A stretch of 64,000 bases of DNA. It comes from Leucobacter rhizosphaerae. Lineage in GTDB: Bacteria; Actinomycetota; Actinomycetes; Actinomycetales; Microbacteriaceae. A program made the position numbers and the translations under genes. Positions 51,684 to 59,502 of the stretch are shown piece by piece. Within the stretch, counting starts at the first letter, position 1, and the number at the start of each line of letters is the position of its first letter. The stretch spans positions 930,001 to 994,000 of the forward strand of contig NZ_CP095043.1 of NCBI RefSeq assembly GCF_022919175.1, written 5' to 3'. The notes under the pieces are model-generated. The model did not search any database, was not told the DNA's origin, and saw only the letters and a list, made by a program, of their open reading frames with translations.

Positions 51684-51798
51684 GGGGCTTCGTGAGCCGG
51701 GTGACTGCGTGGGCTGGTGTGGCCGGTCGGGCTCGTTTGCTGACTGGCGGGCACCCCGCTCGCTGACAGTGCCGAGACTCTTTGGTGCTGCTTCACCT

Positions 51799-51808
51799 GA
51801 CCTAGGTC
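51799..51808. other. 10-bp perfect palindrome GACCTAGGTC
   Basis: This short palindrome lies in the gap between the TetR stop and the end of the DUF1622 gene. No role is evident. Confidence 0.3.
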
Positions 51809-51839
51809 GGCTCAGCGCTGGATGGGCGCCGAACCGGCA

Positions 51840-52253
51840 CTATTGCACGTCTGCGCGGGCCGACCGAGCCTCGTTGGCGATCGACCTCGCAACGACCTCC
51901 CCACCACTCGTGAGGAGCGCCCGCCGCCAGGGCAGCGTCCCCTCGATTTCGATCTGGATCGACATGCTCAGCACGGTACGGATGAGCACGATCAATCCGA
52001 GCACGGCGGCATCTTCGAACGAGGGGGCCGAGAGCGTGTGGATGATGTCCGCCGCCACGAAGATCTCGAGCCCGAGCAGGATCGACCCGCCGATCGTCGT
52101 GCGGAGCGCCTGATACGACGCAGTGCCTCCCGCACCGCGTCGGAGCGCCCGGACAGCGAGCACGGCCGCGATGACAAAACCGATGACCACGACGATGACG
52201 CCGATCACCTCGATGACGGTGACGACGATGGCGAACAGCCCCTCAGTGTGCAT
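51840..52253 (-). CDS. DUF1622 membrane protein
   Basis: This 137-aa protein has three hydrophobic helices (FAIVVTVIEVIGVIVVVIGFVIA near the start, GGSILLGLEIFVAADIIHTL in the middle, and VLGLIVLIRTVLSMSIQIEIEG). It matches DUF1622, which is of unknown function. A TAGGCT hexamer 6 nt before the ATG indicates a leaderless mRNA. It diverges from DUF222/HNH copy 2. Confidence 0.82.
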   Translation of the reverse strand: MHTEGLFAIVVTVIEVIGVIVVVIGFVIAAVLAVRALRRGAGGTASYQALRTTIGGSILLGLEIFVAADIIHTLSAPSFEDAAVLGLIVLIRTVLSMSIQIEIEGTLPWRRALLTSGGEVVARSIANEARSARADVQ

Positions 52254-52259
52254 GTGGTC

Positions 52260-52265
52260 AGCCTA
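52260..52265 (-). promoter_or_regulatory. -10 hexamer of the DUF1622 gene (leaderless)
   Basis: TAGGCT on the minus strand lies 6 nt before the ATG at 52253. Confidence 0.5.
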
Positions 52266-52332
52266 GCGGCGGGTGGTGCAGGGCATCCAGAGTCGGGACC
52301 GGTGTGGATGGGTCCCGCGGGGGTGCGCCAAT

Positions 52333-53917
52333 GCACACCGGGGTGTGGGCGACCAATAGCTCGCGGTCGATTCCCAGCGCATATTCGGGTTCGGGAATGT
52401 TTCTGGGCTCGGGCTCGATTGGGTGATTTTCGGTCCGTGAATGTCGGTGGGTGCTGGTTGACTGCGGGCATGCGCACCACCACCGAGCCTCCCGTCACGG
52501 ACCGCAGCACCGCGGGTCCGGAAGCTGGTCGTGCTGCGTCTGCTGGGCCTGGTGGGTCTTCGGCTGGCCGGGTGGCGGATCTTGCCGCTCCGGCGTACGC
52601 AATCCTGGCCGCGTCGCTCGTGAAGATCCGCGCCCAGATCAACACCCTCCACGCCGCCGAGGCCGCGCTGCTCGTTTTGGGTGACGAGCTCGCTGCTCTG
52701 GTTGCGGCGCGGCATGGGCACACGGATCATGGGGAGTTCGAGCATCGTGCGGTCGCGGCGGAGTTCGCGGCCGCCGTGCACGAATCGGATCGGACGATGG
52801 CGGGCCGGATCAGCCGGGCACGCACCCTCGTCGAGCACTACCCCACGGTCATGGCGGCACTCACAGCCGGGCGCATATCACAGGCCCACGCCACGGTGAT
52901 CACTGACGCCGGGAGCATCCTCACCGATCCTCAGTCCCGTGCCGGATACGCGGCCGCGGTGCTCGAGGTCGCGGAGACCAACACGGTGGGCCGGTTGCGG
53001 CCGGTCGCTCGTGAGTTCGCGGAACGGTTCGCGGACCGCACCCTCGACGACCGACACCGGGAGGCCCGCGCCTGCCGCATGGTGCGGGTCGTGGAACTCG
53101 GCGACGGCATGGCCGACCTCACCGCCACCCTTCCCGCGGTCTACGCCTCCGGCATCAAGGACCGACTCACCCAGATGGCACGGTTAGTGAAGCAGCACGA
53201 ACAGGCCCGGGCCGATGATCAGGCCCATAACGTCTCTGGCTTGGGTACCGAACCGGGCAGCGGCGCACCGTCAGGGGAATCCGAAGGGGAATCAGCAGCC
53301 ACGGCCCCGACGGTCCGCTCCATGGACCAGATCCGTGCCGACCTCCTCACGGACCTGCTCCTCGCTAGCGACCCCAACCAGGCCGCCAGCAGCGGCCTCA
53401 CCGGCATCGCGGGCATCCAGGCGCGGGTCCAGGTCATCGTGCCGAAGGAGCAGGTCAGCAATGACGGCGACAGCTCAGATGCGAACGTAACGAGCCACGT
53501 CCCGCCGGCCACCCTCGCCGGATACGGGCCCATCGATACCGACACCGCGAGACACCTCGCCGGCAACGCCACCCACTGGGAAGAAGTGACGGTGGATCCC
53601 GACACCGGCACCGTGCTCTCCGTCGACACCTACCGACCCAACACAAAACTCCGGCAGTTCCTCCGGGCACGAGACCTGCACTGCCGCTTCCCGGGCTGCC
53701 ACACCCCCACCGCACGCTGCGACATCGACCACACCCTCGACGCCGCACACGGCGGACCCACCACCAGCACCAACCTCGCACACCTCTGCCGCAGACACCA
53801 CACCCTGAAGCACCACAGCAGGTGGACCGTCACCCAAACCCGAGACGGCACCCTCACCTGGACCAGCCCCGCCGGCACCCCATACCCCGAACGAGCACCC
53901 AGCGCGGTCAGATTCCG
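52333..53917 (+). repeat. Long dispersed direct repeat, copy 2
   Basis: This is the second copy of the segment at 1785-3387, in the same orientation with a constant offset of 50548 bp through the N-terminal coding region and 50530 bp after the variable block. Upstream of 52333 the similarity fades quickly. Confidence 0.9.
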
Positions 53918-54014
53918 GAGAGTGTCGATCCCACCTTCGCGGCAGCCGCGCACCCGGGAGTCACAGTCACCAGGCGAGACCAGCAGCGGAGCACACGCTC
54001 CACCACCCTTCTGA
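52470..54014 (+). CDS. DUF222 domain / HNH endonuclease (13E12 repeat family), copy 2
   Basis: This 514-aa paralog of the gene at 1922 has the same domain order. The HNH residues RDLHCRFPGC, CDIDHTLDAAHGG and HLCRRHHTLKHH are intact. Roughly 20 substitutions separate the two proteins before the variable block (EQVSNDGDSSDANVTS here), which is six residues shorter than in copy 1. The C-terminal tail after the HNH domain is different. Both copies look functional, so this is not an obvious pseudogene. Confidence 0.88.
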   Translation: MRTTTEPPVTDRSTAGPEAGRAASAGPGGSSAGRVADLAAPAYAILAASLVKIRAQINTLHAAEAALLVLGDELAALVAARHGHTDHGEFEHRAVAAEFAAAVHESDRTMAGRISRARTLVEHYPTVMAALTAGRISQAHATVITDAGSILTDPQSRAGYAAAVLEVAETNTVGRLRPVAREFAERFADRTLDDRHREARACRMVRVVELGDGMADLTATLPAVYASGIKDRLTQMARLVKQHEQARADDQAHNVSGLGTEPGSGAPSGESEGESAATAPTVRSMDQIRADLLTDLLLASDPNQAASSGLTGIAGIQARVQVIVPKEQVSNDGDSSDANVTSHVPPATLAGYGPIDTDTARHLAGNATHWEEVTVDPDTGTVLSVDTYRPNTKLRQFLRARDLHCRFPGCHTPTARCDIDHTLDAAHGGPTTSTNLAHLCRRHHTLKHHSRWTVTQTRDGTLTWTSPAGTPYPERAPSAVRFRRVSIPPSRQPRTRESQSPGETSSGAHAPPPF

Positions 54015-54086
54015 CGTTCTGGCGCCTGCGCCATCTCTGGGGCTTCCGTCGAACATGGATCTCACATCGAAAGAAGCACCCGTGCC

Positions 54087-54773
54087 TCAGGCTGCGGGCG
54101 ACGAGCCCAGACCGGCCACGAGCCTCGCGAAGGCCGCGTAGGTCTGCTCGGCCGTGCGGTCCCCCGCCGAAACCCCCGTCGCAGCCTCTCGGAGCGCACC
54201 CACGAGGAGCGCGGCGACGGCGTCGACATCGAGGGTCTCGTCGAGTTCTCCGGCGCGCTGGGCCTCGACGAGCACCTCGCGCATCATCGAGGCGCTGGCA
54301 CCGGAGCCGATCCCGCGCTCCGCACCGCTCACGATGAGCGCCGGTCCCGAGACGTTGTAGAAGTGCCCGATACGCGGGTCGTCGGCGAGGTCGAACATCG
54401 TCCGCGCGTGCGCGACGATCCTCGCCTGCCACCCCTCCGCCACCGAGACCGCCTCGCGCGTTCGGGCCACGAGATCCCGGCCCAGCCTCGCATACGCGGC
54501 TCGCAGCAACTCGTCGCGCCCGCCTGGGAAGTGCGCGTAGACCGTGCCGCGGGAGATCCCGGAGGCCGCAGAAATACGATCGATGCTCGTCTCCGGCAGC
54601 CCGACCTCGCCGATCACCGCGAGCACCGCGTCGACGAGTTCGGTGCGCGTTCGCAACTGACGACGCTCGCGCAGGCTCAGAGCCTCCGGAGCAGGCCGCC
54701 CCTGCTCCGACGCCCCATGCTCCGACGCCCCTTGCTCCGACGCCTCATGGTCGGTCGCCTCCGTCGAGTCCAT
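54087..54773 (-). CDS. TetR/AcrR-family regulator
   Basis: This 228-aa protein has an Ala/Ser/Glu-rich N-terminal stretch with repeated ASEQGASEHG-like units, the TetR helix-turn-helix (ELVDAVLAVIGEVGLPETSIDRISAASGISRGTVYAHFPGGRDELL, about residues 48-95) and a helical effector domain. The ATG at 54773 was chosen because the in-frame ATG at 54782 is part of the TAGGAT -10 hexamer, so a leaderless mRNA would begin at 54773. It diverges from the kinase gene and may control the amine locus. Confidence 0.88.
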   Translation of the reverse strand: MDSTEATDHEASEQGASEHGASEQGRPAPEALSLRERRQLRTRTELVDAVLAVIGEVGLPETSIDRISAASGISRGTVYAHFPGGRDELLRAAYARLGRDLVARTREAVSVAEGWQARIVAHARTMFDLADDPRIGHFYNVSGPALIVSGAERGIGSGASASMMREVLVEAQRAGELDETLDVDAVAALLVGALREAATGVSAGDRTAEQTYAAFARLVAGLGSSPAA

Positions 54774-54780
54774 GCTGTCC

Positions 54781-54786
54781 ATCCTA
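54781..54786 (-). promoter_or_regulatory. -10 hexamer that decides the TetR start
   Basis: TAGGAT on the minus strand ends 7 nt before the ATG at 54773 and overlaps the upstream in-frame ATG, making that one unusable. Confidence 0.5.
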
Positions 54787-54915
54787 GGGTCGCCCCGCTC
54801 CCGCCCGCAGTCGTTGCGCGCACCTCTTGAATCCTGAATTCACTTTCTGTACTCCGAATATAGTTTTCTGCCCCGAAGCGTGTTAGCGTAAGGGCACGTC
54901 ACAGGAAGGACAGGC

Positions 54916-55944
54916 ATGACCAGCGTTGATCTCACCGCCGCCACCACCCTCGCGAGAGAGGCTCTCGACACCTTCGGGATCGATCCTGCGACTCCGCTCA
55001 CCCTGTTGAAGAACCGCGAGAACTTCGTCTTCTCGTTCACGGATCACGGGTCCGAGGCACTCGGCAGCACCGAGCCGACCCGCTACGTACTGCGCGTGCA
55101 CCGCCAGGGCTACCACTCGGACGCCGAGCTCGGTTGCGAACTGGACTTCGTTCGCGCCCTCCACGCCGAGGGGGTCGCGGTGCCGAGTTTCGTCTCGGCC
55201 CCCGACGGGCGCGGCTTCTGCGCGGTCGGCGCGGATCACCCGGCCGGAATCCACCAGGTCGACCTGCAACTCCACCTCGAGAACCACGGCAACTTCGGGG
55301 CGGAGCGTGCGGGTGTCGACGGCAGCGCGGCGCTCGACAGCGCCGACTTCGCGGCGCTCGGCCGCCTCGCCGCCGAGGTGCACGACGCGACGGAGCGCTC
55401 GGGCTACGAGATGGCGGTGCCCCGCGACGACTGGGACCTGGAGGGTCTGGTCGGTCCGTCATTCGCGTGGGGCGACCCGCTCCGGATCGCCGAGCTCACC
55501 GGCGATGATCGCGCGACGATCGAGGCCGCGATCCAGCGCATCCGCGAACAGCTCGGCGCCTACGGCACGCCCGCCGGCCGCTTCGGCCCGATCCACTCCG
55601 ACCTCACCCCGGAGAACGTGCTCCGCACCGACCGCGGCCTCGTGCTCATCGACTTCGACGACTTCGCCCGCGGCTGGCACCTCTTCGATCTCGCCACGGC
55701 GATCCATTTCTTCACCCCGCACCCGCGGTACCTCGAGTACCGCGACGCGCTCTTCGCCGGCTACGAGGCCGTGCGCCCGCTCGATCCCGCCGACCACGCG
55801 GTCTTCCCGGCGATCCTGCTCGCGCGCAGCCTCACCTACCTCGGGTGGGCCGCGGATCGCCGCGGCGAGGACACGGCCGAGTGGCTGGCCGCGTCGGTCC
55901 TCCCCCACACCGTTCGTCTCGCCCGCGAGCTCCTCGCGAGCTGA
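54916..55944 (+). CDS. APH-family small-molecule kinase (hydroxylysine/amino-alcohol kinase candidate)
   Basis: This 342-aa protein of the aminoglycoside phosphotransferase/homoserine kinase II fold has the ATP-side segment LKNRENFVFSF, the catalytic loop HSDLTPENV (H227, D229, N234) and metal motif DFDD (D246-D249). GGAAGGA precedes the ATG by 6-7 nt, and a TAGCGT -10 candidate lies at 54884-54889. The aminotransferase-fold gene 54 bp downstream recalls known kinase-phospholyase pairs that act on hydroxylysine or phosphoethanolamine-like compounds. Antibiotic modification is less likely in this setting. Confidence 0.8.
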   Translation: MTSVDLTAATTLAREALDTFGIDPATPLTLLKNRENFVFSFTDHGSEALGSTEPTRYVLRVHRQGYHSDAELGCELDFVRALHAEGVAVPSFVSAPDGRGFCAVGADHPAGIHQVDLQLHLENHGNFGAERAGVDGSAALDSADFAALGRLAAEVHDATERSGYEMAVPRDDWDLEGLVGPSFAWGDPLRIAELTGDDRATIEAAIQRIREQLGAYGTPAGRFGPIHSDLTPENVLRTDRGLVLIDFDDFARGWHLFDLATAIHFFTPHPRYLEYRDALFAGYEAVRPLDPADHAVFPAILLARSLTYLGWAADRRGEDTAEWLAASVLPHTVRLARELLAS

Positions 55945-55998
55945 TCCCCCGACGTCTCCCCCGCGGCCCGCCCGCCGCCCGCACAGCAAGGACCCCCG

Positions 55999-57288
55999 AT
56001 GCCCACGAACGCCGAACTCCTCGCCCGCCGCAACCGCACGATCGGCCCGTACTCGCCCCTCTTCTACACCGAACCGCTCCAGTTCGTCTCCGCGAAGGGC
56101 GTCTGGCTCACCGAGGCCAGCGGCGAGCAGTACCTCGACGGCTACAACAACGTGCCCCACGTCGGCCACGCGAACGACCGCGTGGTACGCGCGCTGAGCG
56201 AGCAGGCCGCGACCCTCAACATCCACACCCGCTACCTGAACGAGCGCATCTACGACTATTCCGAGCAGCTGCTCGCGACCTTCGATCCGGTGCCCGGTCG
56301 GCCCGCGCTGGATCGCGTGTTCTACGGCAACTCGGGCTCCGAAGCGAACGAACTCGCGCTCCGGATCGCCCGCCAGCACACCGGCACCACCGGTCTCATC
56401 GTGTCCGACTACAGCTACCACGGCACCACGATCACCCTCGCGCAGATGACGACGGGACTGAAGACCCGCGAACCGCTCGGCGACCACGTGCGCACGCTCC
56501 GGATCCCGGACCTCGACCGCGACGCGCGCCCCGAGGAGGAGGTGCTCGCCGAGACCCTCGCGGAGCTCGACGCGGCGATCGTCTCCCTGCAAGAGGCGGG
56601 GTACGGCGTCTCGGCCTGCCTGTTCGACCCGCTGTTCTCCACCGAGGGCATGCCCCGGGTGCCGTCGGGGCTCGTCTCGGGGATCGCCGACCGAGTGCGC
56701 GCGGCCGGCGGCCTCGTCATCGCCGATGAGGTGCAGAGCGGCTTCGGTCGCACCGGGACCCACATGTGGGGGCACGCCTATGCGGGCTTGACGCCGGATC
56801 TCGTCACAATGGGGAAGCCGATGGGCAATGGGCACCCGATGTCGGCGGTCGTGACGAGCGAGGCGATCCTCGACGAGTTCGGGTCGCAGAACGAGTTCTT
56901 CAACACCTTCGCCGGCAACCCGGTATCGGCGGCGGTCGGCGAGGCCGTGCTGCAGGAGATGGCGGCCGAGCAGCTCATGGCGCGCGCCCGGATCCTCGGC
57001 GCCGAGGCTCGCGTCGCCCTCGACGAGTTCGTGCAGGAGCACCACTTCGTGCGCTCCGCCAAGGGCGCCGGGATGTTCCTCGGACTCGACTTCGCGGTCG
57101 ACGGAGTCGCGGCGCCCCAGATCGCGAAGCAGGTCGTCGAGGGCATGAAGGCGCGGCACGTGCTGATCTCCCGGATCGGGCCGACCGAGAGTGTGCTGAA
57201 GGTGCGGCCGCCGCTGGCCTTCGGCGAGCGCGAGCTCCCGACCCTCCTCAGCGCTCTCCAAGAGACGCTCGCCGAGGTTGTGGTGTAG
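55999..57288 (+). CDS. Class III PLP aminotransferase-fold enzyme (amino-alcohol phosphate phospholyase candidate)
   Basis: This 429-aa fold type I enzyme has NVPHVGHAN, SEANELALRIAR, the PLP-contact DEVQSGFGRTG (D243, Q246) and Schiff-base K273 in TMGKPMGNGHP. Most relatives are omega-aminotransferases. The AGXT2L1/AGXT2L2 branch eliminates phosphate and ammonia from phosphorylated amino alcohols. The neighbouring kinase favours that reading, but residues alone do not settle transaminase versus lyase. Confidence 0.82.
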   Translation: MPTNAELLARRNRTIGPYSPLFYTEPLQFVSAKGVWLTEASGEQYLDGYNNVPHVGHANDRVVRALSEQAATLNIHTRYLNERIYDYSEQLLATFDPVPGRPALDRVFYGNSGSEANELALRIARQHTGTTGLIVSDYSYHGTTITLAQMTTGLKTREPLGDHVRTLRIPDLDRDARPEEEVLAETLAELDAAIVSLQEAGYGVSACLFDPLFSTEGMPRVPSGLVSGIADRVRAAGGLVIADEVQSGFGRTGTHMWGHAYAGLTPDLVTMGKPMGNGHPMSAVVTSEAILDEFGSQNEFFNTFAGNPVSAAVGEAVLQEMAAEQLMARARILGAEARVALDEFVQEHHFVRSAKGAGMFLGLDFAVDGVAAPQIAKQVVEGMKARHVLISRIGPTESVLKVRPPLAFGERELPTLLSALQETLAEVVV

Positions 57289-57386
57289 TCTCTCGACCAG
57301 GCGAGGACTCACAGCACGACAGCCGAACCCGGGTGCCCCCGCAGCGACGCCGCGGTGACCGGGAGATCACGTGAGAGGGGAACGGC

Positions 57387-58349
57387 ATGCAGACGTCACA
57401 GACCTCAGGTGCATCGCGGGCCGCGCACGCGCCCACGCAGACCGACAGTCTCGGGGCCTTCCGCAGCCTCGTCTCGTCGTCGTTCGTGCCGCTGCGCGTC
57501 ACCACGGACCGCCCGGAGCCGTTCGCCGCGCGCATGACCTCGATCGACGCCGACAACATCGCGTTCACCGAGGTCGCGGCGAAGCCCCACCTCATCGAGC
57601 GCACCCCCGAGACGATCGCGAGCGGCGGCAGCGGCTACTACAAGGTGAGCCTGCTGCTGTCCGGGAGCAGCATCCTCGTGCAGGACGGCCGCGAGGTCGT
57701 CATGCGCCCCGGTGACCTGTCGATCTACGACACGTCGCGGCCCTACTCCCTGATCTTCGGGGAGGAGTTCCGCAACCTCATCATGATGTTCCCGAAGGAT
57801 CGCCTGGAGCTCCCGATCCCGTTCACCGAGCAGCTGACGGCGGTGTCGCTCGGCCAGCAGCACAGCGGACTCGCGCCCGTCATCACCGCCTTCCTGTCGC
57901 AGTTCCCCGCGCAGCTCACGACCCTCGACGAGCGCGTGCGTACGAAGCTCGCGCGCACGGGACTCGACCTCGTCAGCACGATGCTGTCGAGCATTCTCGA
58001 TGCGGATCCCGCGCACCGGGATCCGCACCAGGTGCTCCTGCAGAAGATCTACGCGTACATCGACCAGCACCTCTCGTCGGCGACCCTCTCCCCGGGCAGC
58101 ATCGCCGCCGCGCACTACATCTCGACCCGGCACCTGCACGCGCTCTTCCAGCAGGCCGACACGACCGTCTCCACCTGGATCCGGGAGCGACGACTCGAGC
58201 GCTGCCGCGCCGACCTGCTCGACCCCGTGATCGCCGACCGCACCGTGTCCGCGATCGCGGCCCGCTGGGGCTTCACCGACGCCGCGCACTTCAGCCGGGT
58301 GTTCAAGTCCTCATACGGCGTCTCCCCCAGCGAGATCCGCCGCCCGTAA
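57387..58349 (+). CDS. AraC-family regulator
   Basis: This 320-aa protein has an AraC_binding_2-like sensor domain with a cupin-like core (GSSILVQDGREVVMRPGDLSIYDTSRPYSLIF) and two C-terminal helix-turn-helices (GSIAAAHYISTRHLHALFQQ and VSAIAARWGFTDAAHFSRVFKSSYGVSPSE). AGAGGGGAA precedes the ATG. It is 98 bp after the aminotransferase and likely activates this amine locus, including the MoaF-Liv genes downstream. Confidence 0.9.
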   Translation: MQTSQTSGASRAAHAPTQTDSLGAFRSLVSSSFVPLRVTTDRPEPFAARMTSIDADNIAFTEVAAKPHLIERTPETIASGGSGYYKVSLLLSGSSILVQDGREVVMRPGDLSIYDTSRPYSLIFGEEFRNLIMMFPKDRLELPIPFTEQLTAVSLGQQHSGLAPVITAFLSQFPAQLTTLDERVRTKLARTGLDLVSTMLSSILDADPAHRDPHQVLLQKIYAYIDQHLSSATLSPGSIAAAHYISTRHLHALFQQADTTVSTWIRERRLERCRADLLDPVIADRTVSAIAARWGFTDAAHFSRVFKSSYGVSPSEIRRP

Positions 58350-58414
58350 TCGGCGTGGCGCCTCCCTGCTGGGGGTAGTTCCCACCCCACCGCGTGATCG
58401 AGTTGTGACACTCG

Positions 58415-58440
58415 TTGACCAATCGGGCACGACCCTTGAC
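58415..58440. promoter_or_regulatory. Direct TTGAC repeats, AraC-site candidate
   Basis: TTGAC at 58415-58419 and 58436-58440 are spaced exactly 21 bp, two helical turns, in the 240-bp gap before the MoaF gene. AraC proteins bind such half-site pairs next to a -35. This is a pattern match only. Confidence 0.35.
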
Positions 58441-58589
58441 TCACGCCGCAGAGAGCGCTGCGACCGTGCACGCTCGTCCATACAGTGAGAGCACCACACT
58501 CCAGCGCCGGGGTGGTCGGGGCCGACCGGCTCCGAGTGAGGCCCCGGAGCTCGCGAGTGACCCATTGCACTCCGAGAGGATCCGGGCCT

Positions 58590-59432
58590 ATGACGTCCCC
58601 CAGTACTCCTGCAGCCGCGGCTGACCTCGCCGCCGCCGACCTGACTGCGGCCGATCCGAACGAGTGGCGCAGCTACGACGAGTTCGCCGCCGGGATCGAC
58701 ACCTACCGCCTCGCGAACACCTCGCTCGCGGGGTCCGCCCTCGCGCTGACCCTCGACGACGGCTCGACCCTCACCCTCACCTTCGGCGCCGACTCCGTCG
58801 CCTGGGGCGGCACCGGCGCCCTGGCGACCGACGGCGAGCACACCGATCCCTACGATGCCGTTCGGGTGCGCACCGACGTCGTGTTCGTCCACCTGCCCCT
58901 GGAGTCCCGGGAACGCGAGGCGATCACGGTCGTCTACTCGGAGTCCACGCACCGCGCACTCGTCGCACGATCCGAGATCGCCGAGGTCGCGGTCGAGGGC
59001 GAGCCCCAGGTCGGACAGACCTTCTGGTCCGCCGTCACGGACGGCGGCGATCCCTCCGGAGAGATCCCGGGCCCCTCGCGCGACCTCATCGGCAAGCGCA
59101 ACCTCTACCGCTACAGCCCGCACCACCTCTACGAGCACGTCTACATCTCGAGCGAGCGCTACGCCTGGCAGTGCGTGCAGGGGGTGCAGCGCGGTCACGG
59201 CGACATGGATCTCTCGACCGTCTGGAAGTTCGCGGACGGCCTCTACCTCTTCTGCTTCCGCGAGTTCCGCATCGCCGTCGCGAGCGTCTGGCTCCACGAT
59301 CTCGGCTATCAGCTGATGACCACCGGGGTCTTCCTCGGCATCAACGGCGACGGCGACGCCGAGCACTCGCGCGGGGGCGGCCACATCTACCCCATCGGTT
59401 CCGTCGACTACCCCGACGTGCAACCCGTGTGA
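58590..59432 (+). CDS. MoaF-family protein
   Basis: This 280-aa soluble protein with two calycin-like halves carries the MoaF C-terminal signature: YRYSPHHLYEHVYISSERYAWQ (about residues 172-193), then VQGVQRGHGDMD and KFADGLYLFCFREFR. The family is named after a gene in the Klebsiella monoamine regulon and is often misread as molybdenum-cofactor synthesis. Its biochemical role is unclear. GAGAGGA lies 9-10 nt before the ATG at 58590. Placement between an AraC regulator and a solute importer supports an amine-related function. Confidence 0.8.
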   Translation: MTSPSTPAAAADLAAADLTAADPNEWRSYDEFAAGIDTYRLANTSLAGSALALTLDDGSTLTLTFGADSVAWGGTGALATDGEHTDPYDAVRVRTDVVFVHLPLESREREAITVVYSESTHRALVARSEIAEVAVEGEPQVGQTFWSAVTDGGDPSGEIPGPSRDLIGKRNLYRYSPHHLYEHVYISSERYAWQCVQGVQRGHGDMDLSTVWKFADGLYLFCFREFRIAVASVWLHDLGYQLMTTGVFLGINGDGDAEHSRGGGHIYPIGSVDYPDVQPV

Positions 59433-59441
59433 GTGTTCCAG

Positions 59442-59486
59442 TCCTGCATCATCCACTCCTGCATCATCCACTCCTGCATTGCCCAC
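59442..59486 (+). repeat. Three 15-bp tandem repeats
   Basis: TCCTGCATCATCCAC occurs twice perfectly (59442-59456, 59457-59471) and once with three changes (59472-59486), immediately before the ribosome site of the binding-protein gene. Confidence 0.8.
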
Positions 59487-59502
59487 TCCGAGAGGAACTC
59501 CC

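Noticed and set aside
54916..55944. Aminoglycoside resistance phosphotransferase
   Set aside because: The fold matches, but the adjacent class III PLP enzyme and the importer point to small-molecule catabolism.
58590..59432. Molybdenum cofactor biosynthesis role for the MoaF protein
   Set aside because: No other cofactor-synthesis gene or molybdoenzyme is nearby, and the family name comes from a monoamine regulon.
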